A stretch of DNA of 64,000 nucleotides from Leptotrichia hongkongensis (lineage in GTDB: Bacteria > Fusobacteriota > Fusobacteriia > Fusobacteriales > Leptotrichiaceae), in NCBI RefSeq assembly GCF_041538065.1, contig NZ_JBGORW010000008.1:79116-143115 (forward strand), in the 5' to 3' direction. Numbering within the stretch: the first letter of the stretch is position 1; the number at the start of each line of letters is the position of its first letter. The position numbers were made by a program, and so were the translations under genes. This document shows positions 62,787 through 64,000 of this stretch, piece by piece. The notes beneath the pieces were generated by a model. It did no database searches, was not told where the DNA came from, and was given only the letters and a program-made list of their open reading frames with translations.

Positions 62787-63797
62787 TTATTTATTTTTTT
62801 GATTTAATAACTGATTTACTTCTTCTGCTACATATTCAACGAGTCCAACCGTTTTTGAATATTCCATTCGTTTTGGTCCAATCACACCGATAATACCCTT
62901 CGCATTATTAAGCGTATAAACCGAAAATACAAATGAGAAATCTTCAAGTCCTGCAATATTCAAATCTTCTCCGAAAATTACATTAACTTCTCTATCCTTA
63001 AATTCCTCCATCTGTAAAAACTGTGCAAACACGTTCCGTAAATCATTCGGATTATTAAACAATTTTACACGGTTTATAAGGTTCATTACATCAGATGCGT
63101 TGTTTTCAATGAGATTCGTTCCACCTTCAAAAAATAATTTTCCTTCTTCAGAAATTATATTATCCTGAAAATCGCTTTGCATAAATAAATTTGTATTTGT
63201 GAAAAAATCCTTTAAGTCAGATAATGTAAAATACTCACTATTTGCAATTTTTTCATTTAAAAAATTATTTATTGTTTCCACTTCATTTTCAGTTACAGGA
63301 TTTTCCAGAAAGATATTTAGATTTTTTGTAAGGGAAGAATTCATTACAACTACGGCAAGTACAGTCGTTTCATTAATATGTACCAGTTTTACCTTTTTTA
63401 CACCTTCCTGCGTAAACGCCGGCTCTAATACAACCCCGGCATATTGACTAATTTTTGACAATAATCTAGATGTTTCCTCAAATATTGTATCAATTTGATT
63501 CATCCTCTTATTGTACGCCTGCATGACCTTCGCCTTTTCTTCCTGAGAAATATCTCTAATTTTCAAAAGCTCATCGACATACAGCTTATATCCTTCACTT
63601 GTCGGAATACGTCCAGAAGATGTATGTGTTTTTACAATTAGGCCCTTATCTTCCAAATCTGCCATTGTATTTCGAATAGTGGCCGAAGACACTCCAATAT
63701 TGTACTTTTTCTCAAGTGTCCGTGATCCCACACTCTCACCAAATTCCAGATAGTGCTTGATAATAGCCTTTAAAATCAATTGCTCCCTATCATTCAT
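62787..63797 (-). CDS. hrcA: Heat-inducible transcription repressor HrcA
   Basis: HrcA binds the CIRCE operator and represses chaperone operons; it depends on GroEL for activity. The 336 residues have an N-terminal winged helix (REQLILKAIIKHYLEFGESVGSRTLEKKYN in parts, SSATIRNTMADLEDKGL, THTSSGRIPTSEGYKLYVD) and a GAF-like C-terminal part ending AKGIIGVIGPKRMEYSKTVGLVEYV. AAAGGAAGGTGCCAAG leads to the ATG. A CIRCE-like element lies 22 bases upstream, so it is autoregulated. Confidence 0.97.
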   Translation of the reverse strand: MNDREQLILKAIIKHYLEFGESVGSRTLEKKYNIGVSSATIRNTMADLEDKGLIVKTHTSSGRIPTSEGYKLYVDELLKIRDISQEEKAKVMQAYNKRMNQIDTIFEETSRLLSKISQYAGVVLEPAFTQEGVKKVKLVHINETTVLAVVVMNSSLTKNLNIFLENPVTENEVETINNFLNEKIANSEYFTLSDLKDFFTNTNLFMQSDFQDNIISEEGKLFFEGGTNLIENNASDVMNLINRVKLFNNPNDLRNVFAQFLQMEEFKDREVNVIFGEDLNIAGLEDFSFVFSVYTLNNAKGIIGVIGPKRMEYSKTVGLVEYVAEEVNQLLNQKNK

Positions 63798-63819
63798 CTT
63801 GGCACCTTCCTTTTTGTTG

Positions 63820-63846
63820 TTAGCACTCTCTAGGTTAGGTTGCTAA
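63820..63846. promoter_or_regulatory. CIRCE element (slightly degenerate)
   Basis: TTAGCACTC and GGTTGCTAA are separated by nine bases. The consensus right arm is GAGTGCTAA, so the right arm carries two changes while the left arm is perfect. It is placed between the hrcA promoter and start, as expected for HrcA repression. Confidence 0.85.
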
Positions 63847-63856
63847 CTATAGATAT

Positions 63857-63885
63857 ATAATATTACATTTTTTTAAATTTGTCAA
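63857..63885 (-). promoter_or_regulatory. Promoter of the hrcA-grpE-dnaK operon
   Basis: On the minus strand TTGACA and TATTAT are separated by 17 bases, directly upstream of the CIRCE element. Sequence from 63886 to the window end shows no further gene. Confidence 0.7.
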
Positions 63886-64000
63886 CACTTTTTTTAAAAA
63901 TTTTTTCATTTTTTTGTATAGATGTCAAACATTTGTTACAAAAATATATTAAAAAAAATATTTCTTCCCTAATGTATCTTTAACCTACTGATTTTCCTTG

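Noticed and set aside
1..64000. CRISPR array or prophage
   Set aside because: The repeats found (R1, R2) are widely separated, lack regular spacers, and there are no cas, integrase or phage structural genes.

Overview
The window is a low-GC bacterial chromosome segment, with intergenic DNA made almost entirely of A and T. The gene set points to Fusobacteriota, most likely Leptotrichiaceae (a Leptotrichia-like oral fermenter): a single-chain pyruvate:ferredoxin oxidoreductase, a fused AdhE, PEP carboxylase, a SUF-only Fe-S assembly operon with SufU, DapH-type lysine/peptidoglycan precursor synthesis, a GH57 branching enzyme, and class I heat-shock control by HrcA. The genus is inferred from gene content and codon bias; no rRNA is present to confirm it. 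I found no tRNA, CRISPR array, prophage or transposase gene.

Layout. 1-387 is the 3' end of an unidentified gene. 1030-6163 (minus) is the operon sufC-sufB-sufD-sufS-sufU, transcribed divergently from adhE (6662-9289, plus). 9361-12697 (minus) holds two PepSY-domain secreted proteins followed by an OmpR-type response regulator and a sensor kinase. ppc follows (12855-15656, minus). 16412-23891 (plus) carries mutS2, a small secreted protein, cysS, coaBC, two small repeat-domain proteins and an M23 peptidase. 23980-34624 (minus) is an aromatic amino acid region: aroF, a TPR protein, tyrA, a GNAT acetyltransferase, aroB, four hypothetical genes (two membrane proteins and a tandem pair of related cytosolic proteins), aroA, a peptidase E-like protein and aroC. 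Then, all on minus, come rpmE2, a hypothetical gene, rlmB, a GH57 glucan branching enzyme, a lipid kinase, recJ and nifJ. 48765-49415 (plus) is a secreted DUF3298-like protein; ldcA, a TPR protein and dapH follow on minus. rnpB (RNase P RNA) and glgP (glycogen phosphorylase) are on plus. The right end is the stress operon region hrcA-grpE-dnaK ... dnaJ on minus, with a mazEF toxin-antitoxin pair, an aldose-1-epimerase-like gene and a membrane protein between dnaK and dnaJ.

How the genes fit together. NifJ, AdhE and PEP carboxylase form the pyruvate/PEP node of a fermenter, and the SUF operon supplies the clusters NifJ needs. AroF, AroB, AroA, AroC and TyrA cover four of seven steps to chorismate plus the tyrosine branch; the dehydroquinase, shikimate dehydrogenase and shikimate kinase are not in the window. 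GlgP and the GH57 enzyme are the glycogen genes, at separate loci. HrcA, GrpE, DnaK and DnaJ form the chaperone machine, preceded by a slightly degenerate CIRCE operator.

Two families of dispersed non-coding repeats stand out. R1 (three copies, about 300-480 bp) has terminal inverted repeats that are themselves hairpins. R2 (four copies, about 105 bp) is MITE-like; two inverted copies bracket rnpB and the next pair brackets glgP. Other notable non-coding signals are a candidate transcript of about 390 nt with a consensus promoter and strong terminator between rpmE2 and aroF, and a LacI-type palindrome against a perfect consensus promoter ahead of glgP.
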